DNA of 64,000 nucleotides from Glandiceps talaboti (Eukaryota > Hemichordata > Enteropneusta > Spengelidae): contig NC_135557.1 in assembly GCF_964340395.1 (NCBI RefSeq), positions 2,913,216-2,977,215 of the forward strand, in the 5' to 3' direction. Position numbers and translations under genes: made by a program. The notes under the pieces are model-generated. The model was not told the DNA's origin and did no database searches. It saw only the letters and a program-made list of their open reading frames with translations. The stretch's first letter is position 1; each line of letters starts with the position of its first letter. Shown here piece after piece: positions 51,210-64,000 of this stretch.

Positions 51210-51471
51210 CTGAAATGTCTGTTATTTCAAAGGGTTATGTCAACCCATATGTTTAATGTACAGCCATGGTAGATGAAGGATGTCCTTTTACCTCCGAGGT
51301 ACGATTATTAAATGTGTACACTAACCCCAACGCTATCATGAAAAGATTAACCTGTCAATGAATGTTACACCTAACTACCATATGTTAGAAGCGACAGTTG
51401 TTTAGGTTGAATATTACATCAAGTAATCTATTCCCGGGGCGAGCGTTAATAAATGTAACCTGAATACACCT

Positions 51472-51518
<47 letters not shown>

Positions 51519-51954
51519 AGACAAGACAAGACTGTAAATAGGTAATGTTCAAAGGGAGAGTTGGAGAATTAAATTATTGACAAGAATGACTTATCTCTGA
51601 ATTGTAATGAATCTACGTGACCTATAAGTATTAGCCAGATTTTCAACTCTTTGATCAACATATACAATGGCAAATTTACTATCATACAACTCTTTGTCAT
51701 AAGAAAATGTTTCGCTCTAGATTTAATGAATACAAACACTGGAAAACGTTCTTCGTAGCGTTTATAATATAGAGAGATGTAAGAGAATCTAATGATCATT
51801 ATGAAGGTTGAAATCGACTGTGTTTTCCTTAGCTTTCGATCATAATGCGTCACTTGCTTTATGTGTGCGTAAATCTATTTTCACACGTGCGTAATTTGTA
51901 ATGTAAATCAAATGTAAATAAGTACCGGTACGTGTATTTGATTGTTTATATATC
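51210..51954. other. Noncoding; contains (GACA)n
   Basis: A (CAGA)n tract at 51474-51513 passes into ACAAGACAAGACAAGAC. The 94-codon minus frame at 51569-51853 has no support. Confidence 0.5.
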
Positions 51955-54900
51955 ATTGGTAGTAGTAACTCCTACAAGATTACTGGGTGATGTAGTAGTA
52001 ACTCCTACAAGATTACTGGGTGATGTAGTAGTAACTCCTACAAGTATACTGGGTGATGTAGTAGTAACTCCTACAAGAGTACTGGGTGATGTAATAGTAA
52101 CTCCTACTAGAGTACTGAGTGATGTAGTAGTAACTCCTACAAGAGTACTGGGTGATGTAGTAGTAACTCCTACAAGTATACTGAGTGATGTAGTAGTAAC
52201 TCCTACAAGATTACTGGGTGATGTAGTAGTAACTCCTACAAGAGTACTGGGTGATGTAGTAGTAACTCCTACAAGATTACTGGGTGATGTAGTAGTAACT
52301 CCTACAAGTATACTGAGTGATGTAGTAGTAACTCCTACAAGAGTACTGGGTGATGTAGTAGTAACTCCTACAAGAGTACTGGGTAATGTAGTAGTAACTC
52401 ATACAAGTATACTGAGTGATGTAGTAGTAACTCCTACAAGATTACTGGGTGATGTAGTAGTAACTCCTACAAGAGTACTGAGTGATGTAGTAGTAACTCC
52501 TACAAGATTACTGGGTGATGTAGTAGTAACTCCTACAAGAGTACTGGGTGATGTAGTAGTAACTCCTACAAGAGTACTGGGTAATGTAGTAGTAACTCAT
52601 ACAAGTATACTGAGTGATGTAGTAGTAACTCCTACAAGATTACTGGGTGATGTAGTAGTAACTCCTACAAGAGTACTGAGTGATGTAGTAGTAACTCCTA
52701 CAAGATTACTGGGTGATGTAGTAGTAACTCCTACAAGAGTACTGGGTGATGTAGTAGTAACTCCTACTAGAGTACTGAGTGATGTAGTAGTAACTCCTAC
52801 AAGAGTACTGAGTGATGTAGTAGTAACTCCTACAAGATTACTGGGTGATGTAGTAGTAACTCCTACTAGAGTACCGGGTGATGTAGTAGTAACTCCTACA
52901 AGATTACTGGGTGATGTAGTAGTAACTCCTACTAGAGTACTGAGTGATGTAGTAGTAACTCCTACAATAGTACTGGGTGATGTATTAGTAACTCCTACAA
53001 GAGTACTGGGTGATGCAGTAGTAACTCCTACATGAGTACTGAGTGATGTAGTAGTAACTCCTACAAGAGTACTGAGTGATGTAGTAGTAACTCCAACAAG
53101 AGTACTGGGTGATGCAGTAGTAACTCCTACATGAGTACTGGGTGATGTAGTAGTAACTCCTACAAGAGTACTGGGTGATGTAGTAGTAACTCCTACAAGA
53201 TTACTGGGTGATGTAGTAGTAACTCCTACAAGTATACTGAGTGATGTAGTAGTAACTCCTACAAGAGTACTGAGTGATGTAGTAGTAACTCATACAAGAG
53301 TACTGGGTGATGTAGTAGTAACTCCTACAAGATTACTGGGTGATGTAATAGTAACTCCTACAAGAGTACTGGGTGATGTAGTAGTAACTCCTACAAGAGT
53401 ACTGCGTGATGTAGTAGTTACTCCTACAAGAGTACTGGGTGATGTAGTAGTAACTCCTACAAGTATACTGAGTGATGTAGTAGTAACTCCTACAAGATTA
53501 CTGGGTGATGTAGTAGTAACTCCTACAGGAGTACTGGGTGATGTAGTAGTAACTCCTACTAGAGTACTGAGTGATGTAGTAGTAACTCCTACAAGAGTAC
53601 TGAGTGATGTAGTAGTAACTCCTACAAGATTACTGGGTGATGTAGTAGTAACTCCTACAAGATTACTGGGTGATGTAGTAGTAACTCCTACAAGTATACT
53701 GAGTGATGTAGTAGTAACTCCTACAAGAGTACTGGGTGATGTAGTAGTAACTCCTACAAGAGTACTGGGTGATGTAGTAGTAACTCCTACAAGTATACTG
53801 AGTGATGTAGTAGTAACTCCTACAAGATTACTGGGTGATGTAGTAGTAACTCCTACAAGAGTACTGGGTGATGTAGTAGTAACTCCTACAAGATTACTGG
53901 GTGATGTAGTAGTAACTCCTACAAGTATACTGAGTGATGTAGTAGTAACTCCTACAAGAGTACTGGGTGATGTAGTAGTAACTCCTACAAGAGTACTGGG
54001 TGATGTAGTAGTAACTCATACAAGTATACTGAGTGATGTAGTAGTAACTCCTACAAGATTACTGGGTGATGTAGTAGTAACTCCTACAAGAGTACTGAGT
54101 GATGTAGTAGTAACTCCTACAAGATTACTGGGTGATGTAGTAGTAACTCCTACAAGAGTACTGGGTGATGTAGTAGTAACTCCTACTAGAGTACTGAGTG
54201 ATGTAGTAGTAACTCCTACAAGAGTACTGAGTGATGTAGTAGTAACTCCTACAAGATTACTGGGTGATGTAGTAGTAACTCCTACTAGAGTACCGGGTGA
54301 TGTAGTAGTAACTCCTACAAGATTACTGGGTGATGTAGTAGTAACTCCTACTAGAGTACTGAGTGATGTAGTAGTAACTCCTACAATAGTACTGGGTGAT
54401 GTATTAGTAACTCCTACAAGAGTACTGGGTGATGCAGTAGTAACTCCTACATGAGTACTGAGTGATGTAGTAGTAACTCCTACAAGAGTACTGAGTGATG
54501 TAGTAGTAACTCCAACAAGAGTACTGGGTGATGCAGTAGTAACTCCTACATGAGTACTGGGTGATGTAGTAGTAACTCCTACAAGATTACTGGGTGATGT
54601 AATAGTAACTCCTACAAGAGTACTGGGTGATGTAGTAGTAACTCCTACAAGAGTACTGCGTGATGTAGTAGTTACTCCTACAAGAGTACTGGGTGATGTA
54701 GTAGTAACTCCTACAAGTATACTGAGTGATGTAGTAGTAACTCCTACAAGATTACTGGGTGATGTAGTAGTAACTCCTACATGAGTACTGAGTGATGTAG
54801 TAGTAACTCCTACAAGAGTACTGAGTGATGTAGTAGTAACTCCTACAAGAGTACTGAGTGATGTAGTAGTAACTCCTACAAGATTACTGGGTGATGTAGT

Positions 54901-57900
54901 AGTAACTCCTACAAGATTACTGGGTGATGTAGTAGTAACTCCTACAAGTATACTGAGTGATGTAGTAGTAACTCCTACAAGAGTACTGGGTGATGTAGTA
55001 GTAACTCCTACAAGAGTACTGGGTGATGTAGTAGTAACTCCTACAAGTATACTGAGTGATGTAGTAGTAACTCCTACAAGATTACTGGGTGATGTAGTAG
55101 TAACTCCTACAAGAGTACTGGGTGATGTAGTAGTAACTCCTACAAGATTACTGGGTGATGTAGTAGTAACTCCTACAAGTATACTGAGTGATGTAGTAGT
55201 AACTCCTACAAGAGTACTGGGTGATGTAGTAGTAACTCCTACAAGAGTACTGGGTGATGTAGTAGTAACTCATACAAGTATACTGAGTGATGTAGTAGTA
55301 ACTCCTACAAGATTACTGGGTGATGTAGTAGTAACTCCTACAAGAGTACTGAGTGATGTAGTAGTAACTCCTACAAGATTACTGGGTGATGTAGTAGTAA
55401 CTCCTACAAGAGTACTGGGTGATGTAGTAGTAACTCCTACTAGAGTACTGAGTGATGTAGTAGTAACTCCTACAAGAGTACTGAGTGATGTAGTAGTAAC
55501 TCCTACAAGATTACTGGGTGATGTAGTAGTAACTCCTACTAGAGTACCGGGTGATGTAGTAGTAACTCCTACAAGATTACTGGGTGATGTAGTAGTAACT
55601 CCTACTAGAGTACTGAGTGATGTAGTAGTAACTCCTACAATAGTACTGGGTGATGTATTAGTAACTCCTACAAGAGTACTGGGTGATGCAGTAGTAACTC
55701 CTACATGAGTACTGAGTGATGTAGTAGTAACTCCTACAAGAGTACTGAGTGATGTAGTAGTAACTCCAACAAGAGTACTGGGTGATGCAGTAGTAACTCC
55801 TACATGAGTACTGGGTGATGTAGTAGTAACTCCTACAAGAGTACTGGGTGATGTAGTAGTAACTCCTACAAGATTACTGGGTGATGTAGTAGTAACTCCT
55901 ACAAGTATACTGAGTGATGTAGTAGTAACTCCTACAAGAGTACTGGGTGATGTAGTAGTAACTCCTACAAGTATACTGAGTGATGTAGTAGTAACTCCTA
56001 CAAGATTACTGGGTGATGTAGTAGTAACTCTTACAAGAGTACTGGGTGATGTAGTAGTAACTCCTACAAGATTACTGGGTGATGTAGTAGTAACTCCTAC
56101 AAGATTACTGGGTGATGTAGTAGTAACTCCTACAAGTATACTGGGTGATGTAGTAGTAACTCCTACAAGAGTACTGGGTGATGTAGTAGTAACTCCTACA
56201 AGTATACTGAGTGATGTAGTAGTAACTCCTACAAGAGTACTGAGTGATGTAGTAGTAACTCCTACAAGATTACTGGGTGATGTAGTAGTAACTCCTACTA
56301 GAGTACCGGGTGATGTAGTAGTAACTCCTACAAGATTACTGGGTGATGTAGTAGTAACTCCTACAAGTATACTGAGTGATGTAGTAGTAACTCCTACAAG
56401 AGTACTGGGTGATGTAGTAGTAACTCCTACAAGTATACTGAGTGATGTAGTAGTAACTCCTACAAGATTACTGGGTGATGTAGTAGTAACTCCTACAAGA
56501 GTACTGGGTGATGTAGTAGTAACTCCTACAAGATTACTGGGTGATGTAGTAGTAACTCTTACAAGTATACTGAGTGATGTAGTAGTAACTCCTACAAGAG
56601 TACTGGGTGATGTAGTAGTAACTCCTACAAGAGTACTGGGTGATGTAGTAGTAACTCATACAAGTATACTGAGTGATGTAGTAGTAACTCCTACAAGATT
56701 ACTGGGTGATGTAGTAGTAACTCCTACAAGAGTACTGAGTGATGTAGTAGTAACTCCTACAAGATTACTGGGTGATGTAGTAGTAACTCCTACAATAGTA
56801 CTGGGTGATGTATTAGTAACTCCTACAAGAGTACTGGGTGATGCAGTAGTAACTCCTACATGAGTACTGAGTGATGTAGTAGTAACTCCTACAAGAGTAC
56901 TGAGTGATGTAGTAGTAACTCCAACAAGAGTACTGGGTGATGCAGTAGTAACTCCTACATGAGTACTGGGTGATGTAGTAGTAACTCCTACAAGAGTACT
57001 GGGTGATGTAGTAGTAACTCCTACAAGATTACTGGGTGATGTAGTAGTAACTCCTACAAGTATACTGAGTGATGTAGTAGTAACTCCTACAAGAGTACTG
57101 GGTGATGTAGTAGTAACTCCTACAAGTATACTGAGTGATGTAGTAGTAACTCCTACAAGATTACTGGGTGATGTAGTAGTAACTCTTACAAGAGTACTGG
57201 GTGATGTAGTAGTAACTCCTACAAGATTACTGGGTGATGTAGTAGTAACTCCTACAAGATTACTGGGTGATGTAGTAGTAACTCCTACAAGTATACTGGG
57301 TGATGTAGTAGTAACTCCTACAAGAGTACTGGGTGATGTAGTAGTAACTCCTACAAGTATACTGAGTGATGTAGTAGTAACTCCTACAAGAGTACTGAGT
57401 GATGTAGTAGTAACTCCTACAAGATTACTGGGTGATGTAGTAGTAACTCCTACTAGAGTACCGGGTGATGTAGTAGTAACTCCTACAAGATTACTGGGTG
57501 ATGTAGTAGTAACTCCTACAAGTATACTGAGTGATGTAGTAGTAACTCCTACAAGAGTACTGGGTGATGTAGTAGTAACTCCTACAAGTATACTGAGTGA
57601 TGTAGTAGTAACTCCTACAAGATTACTGGGTGATGTAGTAGTAACTCCTACAAGAGTACTGGGTGATGTAGTAGTAACTCCTACAAGATTACTGGGTGAT
57701 GTAGTAGTAACTCTTACAAGTATACTGAGTGATGTAGTAGTAACTCCTACAAGAGTACTGGGTGATGTAGTAGTAACTCCTACAAGAGTACTGGGTGATG
57801 TAGTAGTAACTCATACAAGTATACTGAGTGATGTAGTAGTAACTCCTACAAGATTACTGGGTGATGTAGTAGTAACTCCTACAAGAGTACTGAGTGATGT

Positions 57901-59555
57901 AGTAGTAACTCCTACAAGATTACTGGGTGATGTAGTAGTAACTCCTACAAGAGTACTGGGTGATGTAGTAGTAACTCCTACTAGAGTACTGAGTGATGTA
58001 GTAGTAACTCCTACAAGAGTACTGAGTGATGTAGTAGTAACTCCTACAAGATTACTGGGTGATGTAGTAGTAACTCCTACTAGAGTACCGGGTGATGTAG
58101 TAGTAACTCCTACAAGATTACTGGGTGATGTAGTAGTAACTCCTACTAGAGTACTGAGTGATGTAGTAGTAACTCCTACAATAGTACTGGGTGATGTATT
58201 AGTAACTCCTACAAGAGTACTGGGTGATGCAGTAGTAACTCCTACATGAGTACTGAGTGATGTAGTAGTAACTCCTACAAGAGTACTGAGTGATGTAGTA
58301 GTAACTCCAACAAGAGTACTGGGTGATGCAGTAGTAACTCCTACATGAGTACTGGGTGATGTAGTAGTAACTCCTACAAGAGTACTGGGTGATGTAGTAG
58401 TAACTCCTACAAGATTACTGGGTGATGTAGTAGTAACTCCTACAAGTATACTGAGTGATGTAGTAGTAACTCCTACAAGAGTACTGGGTGATGTAGTAGT
58501 AACTCCTACAAGTATACTGAGTGATGTAGTAGTAACTCCTACAAGATTACTGGGTGATGTAGTAGTAACTCTTACAAGAGTACTGGGTGATGTAGTAGTA
58601 ACTCCTACAAGATTACTGGGTGATGTAGTAGTAACTCCTACAAGTATACTGAGTGATGTAGTAGTAACTCCTACAAGAGTACTGGGTGATGTAGTAGTAA
58701 CTCCTACAAGAGTACTGGGTGATGTAGTAGTAACTCATACAAGTATACTGAATGATGTAGTAGTAACTCCTACAAGATTACTGGGTGATGTAGTAGTAAC
58801 TCCTACAAGAGTACTGAGTGATGTAGTAGTAACTCCTACAAGTATACTGAGTGATGTAGTAGTAACTCCTACAAGAGTACTGAGTGATGTAGTAGTAACT
58901 CCTACAAGTATACTGAGTGATGTAGTAGTAACTCATACAAGAGTACTGGGTGATGTAGTAGTAACTCCTACAAGATTACTGGGTGATGTAGTAGTAACTC
59001 CTACAAGAGTACTGGGTGATGTAGTAGTAACTCCTACAAGAGTACTGAGTGATGTAGTAGTAACTCCTACAGGAGTAGTGAGTGATATAGTAGTAACTCC
59101 TACAAGAGTACTGGGTGATGTAGTAGTAACTCCTACAAGTATACTGAGTGATGTAGTAGTAACTCCTACAAGAGTACTGGGTGATGTAGTAGTAACTCCT
59201 ACAGGAGTAGTGAGTGATATAGTAGTAACTCCTGCAAGAGTACTGGGTGATGTAGTAGTAACTCCTACAAGAGTACCGGGTGATGTAGTAGTAACTCTTA
59301 CTAGAGTACTGGGTGATGTGGTAGTAACCCCTACAAGAGTACTGGGTAATGTAGTAGTAACTCCTACAAGAGTACCTGGTGATGTAGTAGTAACTCCTAC
59401 AAGAGTACTGGGTGATGTAATAGTAACTCCTACATGAGTACTGGGTGATGAAGTAGTAACTCCTACATGAGTACTGGATGATGTATTAGCAGAGACATCT
59501 TCTTAATTGCCTGTGGTATTAGTAACTCCTACAAGAGTACTTGGTGATGTAGTAG
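51955..59555 (-). repeat. 7.6-kb 33-bp satellite, mucin-like in one minus-strand frame
   Basis: About 230 copies of a 33-bp unit: plus strand GTAGTAGTAACTCCTACAAG then ATTACTGGGTGAT. Register is exact over long distances: a distinctive variant block starts at 52963, 54382, 55636, 56791 and 58177, spaced 43, 38, 35 and 42 whole units. Read on minus, each unit encodes VTTTSPS(T/N)LVG. Stops arise only from ACTCAT variants (GTA TGA), at about nine places, leaving open runs up to about 1.4 kb. On plus the units read VVVTPTRVLGD, with stops from ACATGA variants. Neither strand is open throughout. It is noncoding satellite as it stands, possibly derived from a stalk-type exon. Confidence 0.9.
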
Positions 59556-59567
59556 TAACTCTTTTAT
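59503..59567 (-). pseudogene. Exon-like edge of the 33-bp satellite
   Basis: At the right edge of the array the minus strand has TTTTTGTTTCAG|AT, a good acceptor, then in phase 1 (G|AT-like) KRVTTTSPSTLVGVTNTTGN and a stop at 59503. The phase and Thr/Ser content match the stalk exons at 48-49 kb. No donor fits before the stop. It may be a relic exon from which the satellite grew, or chance. Confidence 0.3.
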
Positions 59568-60643
59568 CTGAAACAAAAATATTTATACTTGCTAACCTTT
59601 TGAAGTACGCCATTTTGGTCTTCAAGTTCATGCAACAGATAATGGCTGTTGCAGGATTAGTCATAATCAAGTTACATAACTTGGAAAACACAGCACTGAT
59701 TTGTGCTGTATACTGTGTTGTCACATATTTAATCCAATGAACTAACTGACCAATTCATTACATATGCTAATTATAGGGTATATGGAAGCACGTTTTTAAA
59801 TTCCGACAATGAGTGTAGGAGAAACAGTCAAAAGGCTAGTTTTCTCTCGTTTTTGCTGAAAATATTCATTTAAGATCTCATACTGTTATCGTGACTAAAT
59901 CACTGACTACATACGAGGGTATTCACCATCTCTATATAATGTTCCAGTGTGTCAGAACTATTCCTGTGCATTTAATAGTACTTTGTCGTCCTTTATGAAG
60001 TGAATTTGATATATGTTTAGACAAGTGGACGACATTGCCCAAATAATAAATATTCCAATTAGGTCCAAGACAGTAGGAGCGAACGGACTATTGATTCAGA
60101 AGTAACGTTTGGTATAGAATAAAGTCGGTAGTTTAATAAGTTACTTATCATACCTTCATCACCGAAATACTGCTGAATTGTATGTCAATTACTGATACAG
60201 ATTTAAGACGACAGAGTACTATTAACTGCCTAGGAATTCTTCTGACTCACTTAGAAAACATTTCAACATATATGTCACATAATTTATTTATCCTCATGCA
60301 CAGTAAATATATATTTACCACAATATGTCATTTAATTACAGTCTTCAGGATGGTCAAATTGGCGTAATACTAGAATAGCTTAGACCCTCACTGCCAAACA
60401 ATACAGTTAGAGTCCAATGATGATATGTAGCCACTCTTCTATGTATTGACAGATACAAATTGTAGAATCGACAATTGTAAGTTTTGTGAAATAATTGACA
60501 GTAACCTATCAATGAAGATGAAAACTGGGTGTACAATCAAACGGAAGTAAAATTAAGTTTTTATTCTATGAATGTTTTTCCAGAAATTAAATTTCCTTCA
60601 TGTCAATAACATCCATGGAGACGAAATATGCAAATAGTATAAC
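59568..60643. other. No gene seen
   Basis: AT-rich, no supported exons on either strand. Confidence 0.4.
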
Positions 60644-61379
60644 AATACCAGTGGTCAGCTCTGGTAGAGTTGTGCGGCCAAACCTAGATCCAATACAGTG
60701 GTCAGCTCTGGTAGAGTTGTGAGGCCAAACCTAGATCCAATACAGTGGTCAGCTCTGGTAGAGTTGTGCGGCCAAACCTAGATCAATACAGTGGTCAGCT
60801 CTGGCAGAGTTGTGCGGCCAAACCTAGATCCAATACAGTGGTCAGCTCTGGTAGAGTTGTGCGGCCAAACCTAGATCCAATACAGTGGTCAGCTCTGGTA
60901 GAGTTGTGCGGCCAAACCTAGATCCAATACAGTGGTCAGCTCTGGTAGAGTTGTGCGGCCAAACCTAGATCCAATACAGTGGTCAGCTCTGGCAGAGGTG
61001 TGCGGCCAAACCTAGATCCAATACAGTGGTCAGCTCTGGTAGAGTTGTGCTGCCAAACCTAGATCCAATACAGTGGTCAGCTCTGGTAGAGTTGTGCTGC
61101 CGAACCTAGATCTAATACAGTGGCCAGCATTGGTAGAGTTGTGCTGCCAAACCTAGATCTAATACAGTGGCCAGCATTGGTAGAGTTGTGCTGCCAAACC
61201 TAGATCCAATACAGTGGTCAGCTCTGGTAGAGTTGTGCTGCCAAACCTAGATCCAATACAGTGGTCAGCTCTGGTAGAGTTGTGCTGCCAAACCTAGGTC
61301 CAATACAGTGGTCAGCTCTGGTAGAGTAGTGCGGCCCGTGGTCAGCTCTGGTAGAGGTGTGCGGCCAAACCTAGATCCA
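60644..61379 (+). repeat. 47-bp minisatellite
   Basis: About 15.5 units of AATACAGTGGTCAGCTCTGG, TAGAGTTGTGCGGCCAAACC, TAGATCC. The middle units have GTGCTGCC in place of GTGCGGCC. One truncated unit at about 61335 joins GCGGCCC directly to the next GTGGTCAG. Confidence 0.95.
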
Positions 61380-61800
61380 ATTTTAGACCTATTCACTACA
61401 ATACAACACTCTAGTTCAGAACCTTCAAAGTTTTTAGAAGATTAAATTTTAATACGATAATGCATTTGCATAGTTCCATACTAAGGAAATGGTGGATCGC
61501 AAAATATGGCTTTCAATCTGAATTTGTTTCCCTCAGGAGGCAACAATTTGGGGACACTTACTAGTAGTACTAGCTCGTCATGATTAGTTAGACAATGAAC
61601 ACTTTCTACACCAAGAATAATCGAAAATAGTCGAGCAATGTGAGACTCTTTGTCTATACGAAAACAGACCACATTTTAGACAAAAAGACTGGAAAACGCA
61701 CCCAGAGGGTGGATCATAATCAAGTAGGAAGAGTAGTTCCCGAGGTTATATGCCTACAGTGCAAGGATGCGATGAGTACTTTAGTACATTCTCATGAATA
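61380..61800 (+). repeat. Segmental repeat, copy 1
   Basis: Shares with 63370-63760, in the same order, TTTTAGACCTATT or ATATT, ATAGTTC-ATACTAAGGAAATG, TGGATCGCAAAA, CAATATTTTGGGG-like, GTTAGACAATGAAC, ATTTTAGA-AAA-GACTG-AAACGCA, GTTATRTGCCTAC and GATGYGATSAGTACT. No intact frame; nature unknown. Confidence 0.75.
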
Positions 61801-62083
61801 TAACATATCTGACAAACTTATAAATTATTTAGATTTAATCTTATACCTTATATATTATTTAGATTTAATTGTCTATGAGAACGCCTTATTAGCCTTTTGC
61901 AAGTTTTTTTTATAACAGAAACAACAAAGTAACCAAGATTCCGTTATATATTTTGAGTCATTCAATATAAATAATTTATTCCCCGACGTCTCGCAGAGCT
62001 GTCTCAGTAGGCCCAATTCATTATCGCTTATGTCCAGTCATGTGACCCACAGTGTTAATCAGAAAAGTTGCTATTGTGTGCGG
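61801..62083. other. No gene seen
   Basis: AT-rich spacer with a TATATTATTTAGATTTAAT duplication at 61826-61870. Confidence 0.4.
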
Positions 62084-62905
62084 ATCTGAGATGTGAGATG
62101 TAAGTCAAACACTTTGATATGAATTATATGTGAGGCCAATTGTGATCTGAGATGTAAGTCAAACACTTTGATATGAATTATATCTCAGGCCACTTGTGAT
62201 CTGAGATGTAAGTCAAACGCTTTGATATGAATTATATCTCAGGCCACTTGTGATCTGAGATGTAAGTCAAACACTTTGATATGATTATATGTGAGGCCAA
62301 TTGTGATCTGAGATGTAAGTCAAACACTTTGATATGATTATATGTGAGGCCACTTGTGATCTGAGATGTAAGTCAAACGCTTTGATATGAATTATATGTG
62401 AGGCTACTTGTGATCTGAGATGTAAGTCAAATACTTTGATATGAATTATATCTCAGGCCAATTGTGATCTGAGATGTAAGTCAAACACTTTGATATGAAT
62501 TATATGTGAGGCCACTTGTGATCTGAGATGTAAGTCAAACACTTTGACATGAATTATATCTCAGGCCAATTGTGATCTGAGATGTAAGTCAAACACTTTG
62601 ATATGAATTATATGTGAGGCTACTTGTGATCTGAGATGTAAGTCAAACACTTTGACATGAATTATATCTCAGGCCACTTGTGATCTGAGATGTAAGTCAA
62701 ACACTTTGATATGAATTATATCTCAGGCCAATTGTGATCTGAGATGTAAGTCAAACACTTTGATATGAATTATATGTGAGGCCACTTATGATCTGAGATG
62801 TAAGTCAAATACTTTGATATGAATTATATCTCAGGCCAATTGTGATCTGAGATGTAAGTCAAACACTTTGATATGAATTATATCTCAGGCCAATTGTGAT
62901 CTGAT
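62084..62905 (+). repeat. 54-bp minisatellite
   Basis: About 15 units of GATCTGAGATGTAAGTCAAA, CACTTTGATATGAATTATAT, then either GTGAGGCCACTTGT or CTCAGGCCAATTGT. The two endings are interspersed, and two units lack one A (ATGATTATAT). Confidence 0.95.
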
Positions 62906-63369
62906 ATGATATGCAGGTTATATGTTATAGATTGTTATGAGAAAAATTTGTAAGGAGTGATACAAACGATACTACAGATAATACACCAATGTGACCAAAT
63001 GTTTTCTAATTCACAAAAAGGGAAAACGATACACAACTGAGAAGAAGAAAAACAATTTACTGTACCTGGTGAGGGTCATAGAAATAGTTCAAACGAACTA
63101 GTCTAGTCTATGTCCCTGATACTATAAAAATAATAAAATAATAATAAAATATCTACATCATCTAGTCAAACATTGCACACTCCACGGATTGTTGCCATAT
63201 CAGAAAGTCAAGATAACGGATAGAGGCCGTCTGAATATCTCGGTACTGACCGACATCAACCAGGAACTGTGTTCTAAGGTATAGCCTTAACATTAGGTTA
63301 TACGCCCAGAGCGGTACCGGTGGTACGCTCTAATAGGGGTATGTGGCCAATACTTCCAACCTCATTTTA
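62906..63369. other. No gene seen
   Basis: Spacer between the 54-bp array and the second segmental copy. AACTAGTCTAG and a TAATAAAATAATAATAAAAT run are the only features. Confidence 0.4.
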
Positions 63370-63760
63370 GACATATTTTGACCAAACACCAACATAGAAG
63401 AAACATTTTGTATACGGTAATATAGTTCTATACTAAGGAAATGTTGGATCGCAAAACATAATTTTCAGTCTTGTATTTTTCAAACATCTCAGGATGCAAT
63501 ATTTTTGGGGGCGATTAATGACACAGTTATGATTTGTTAGACAATGAACCGTATTTTAGACCAAGTCAAACTAAAGAATAATGTCCAGTGAATCACATGT
63601 TTGATTCTTCAACTAAAAACACCAGACGCTATTTTAGAGCAAATGGACTGAAAACGCATCTTGGGGGGGGGGGGGGCACATATAGGTATAGTCAAATAGA
63701 GAGAGTAGCCATTGGGGTTATGTGCCTACGGTGTATGGATGTGATCAGTACTCTAGCATA
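63370..63760 (+). repeat. Segmental repeat, copy 2
   Basis: About 1.99 kb downstream of copy 1, diverged by roughly a fifth by eye. It contains a poly-G run (63665-63676) where copy 1 has CCCAGAGGGTGG. Confidence 0.75.
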
Positions 63761-64000
63761 AACATTATACAACCTTATATATTATTTACATGTAAAGGTG
63801 TCTCATATATTATTTAGAATTAATTTCATATTATTACATTAAATATGTATATATTTATCTACCGTTAATGGTGATTATTATTAAGTTTCTCTGTGTGTTA
63901 CGATTGAAGACACAAAAGTGATTAACACATAATACCTTTATCATTTTTACGTTGTGGCAATCACCCATATAGTGATACGAAACAATGGAATTAATAAATT
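63761..64000. other. No gene seen
   Basis: AT-rich end of the window. Confidence 0.4.

Noticed and set aside
51932-53035. 367-codon plus-strand frame (VVVTPTRVLGD repeats)
   Set aside because: It begins in AT-rich flank, is interrupted by TGA in repeated ACATGAG variants, and the peptide has no secretory or domain context. The minus reading is more protein-like but also has stops.

Overview
The window is animal nuclear DNA. It is AT-rich, its genes have introns with ordinary GT/AG boundaries, and it carries decayed LINEs, foldback (MITE-like) elements and very many microsatellites and minisatellites. The recognisable proteins are an SLC22-type transporter, a somatomedin-B/7TM receptor and a membrane-anchored tectonin-like repeat protein. 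These suit a marine invertebrate (lophotrochozoan, hemichordate or cephalochordate). I cannot narrow the lineage from the sequence alone. Tandem repeats occupy roughly a third of the window by my coordinates.

Layout. 1-4896: a large palindrome centred on a TA microsatellite (2281-2360). Each arm holds a LINE 3' end, an SLC22 exon and a 16-bp satellite. 3756-10067 (+): the last three recognisable exons of an SLC22 transporter, whose intron contains the 4.3-kb satellite. 10.1-23.4 kb: no confident gene; it holds a CATA/TATG microsatellite block, a 3.85-kb 23-bp satellite, dispersed repeats, a MITE-like element and a broken ZNF862/hAT-like fragment. 23477-31082 (+): a two-coding-exon SMB-7TM receptor, with a 4.6-kb intron full of foldback elements and a 33-bp minisatellite. 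31-43 kb: minisatellites, two LINE fragments and two tentative phase-1 exons. 50607-43894 (-): a four-exon type II membrane protein with a Thr/Ser-rich stalk and tectonin-like repeats. Its exons join to exactly 349 codons. 51209-50995 (-): the terminal exon of an unidentified gene just upstream. 51955-59555: a 7.6-kb 33-bp satellite with higher-order structure. 60.6-64 kb: 47-bp and 54-bp minisatellites beside a duplicated 400-bp segment.

The genes do not form an obvious pathway; all three assembled ones encode membrane proteins. The observations most worth following are: (1) the palindrome, which copies an exon and whose arms differ by whole satellite units; (2) the 33-bp satellite, which on the minus strand reads as a mucin-like VTTTSPSTLVG repeat, keeps perfect 33-bp register and ends beside an acceptor-like site in the phase used by the neighbouring stalk exons; (3) the membrane-anchored stalk/tectonin-like protein; and (4) the SMB-7TM receptor with no visible GPS cleavage motif.
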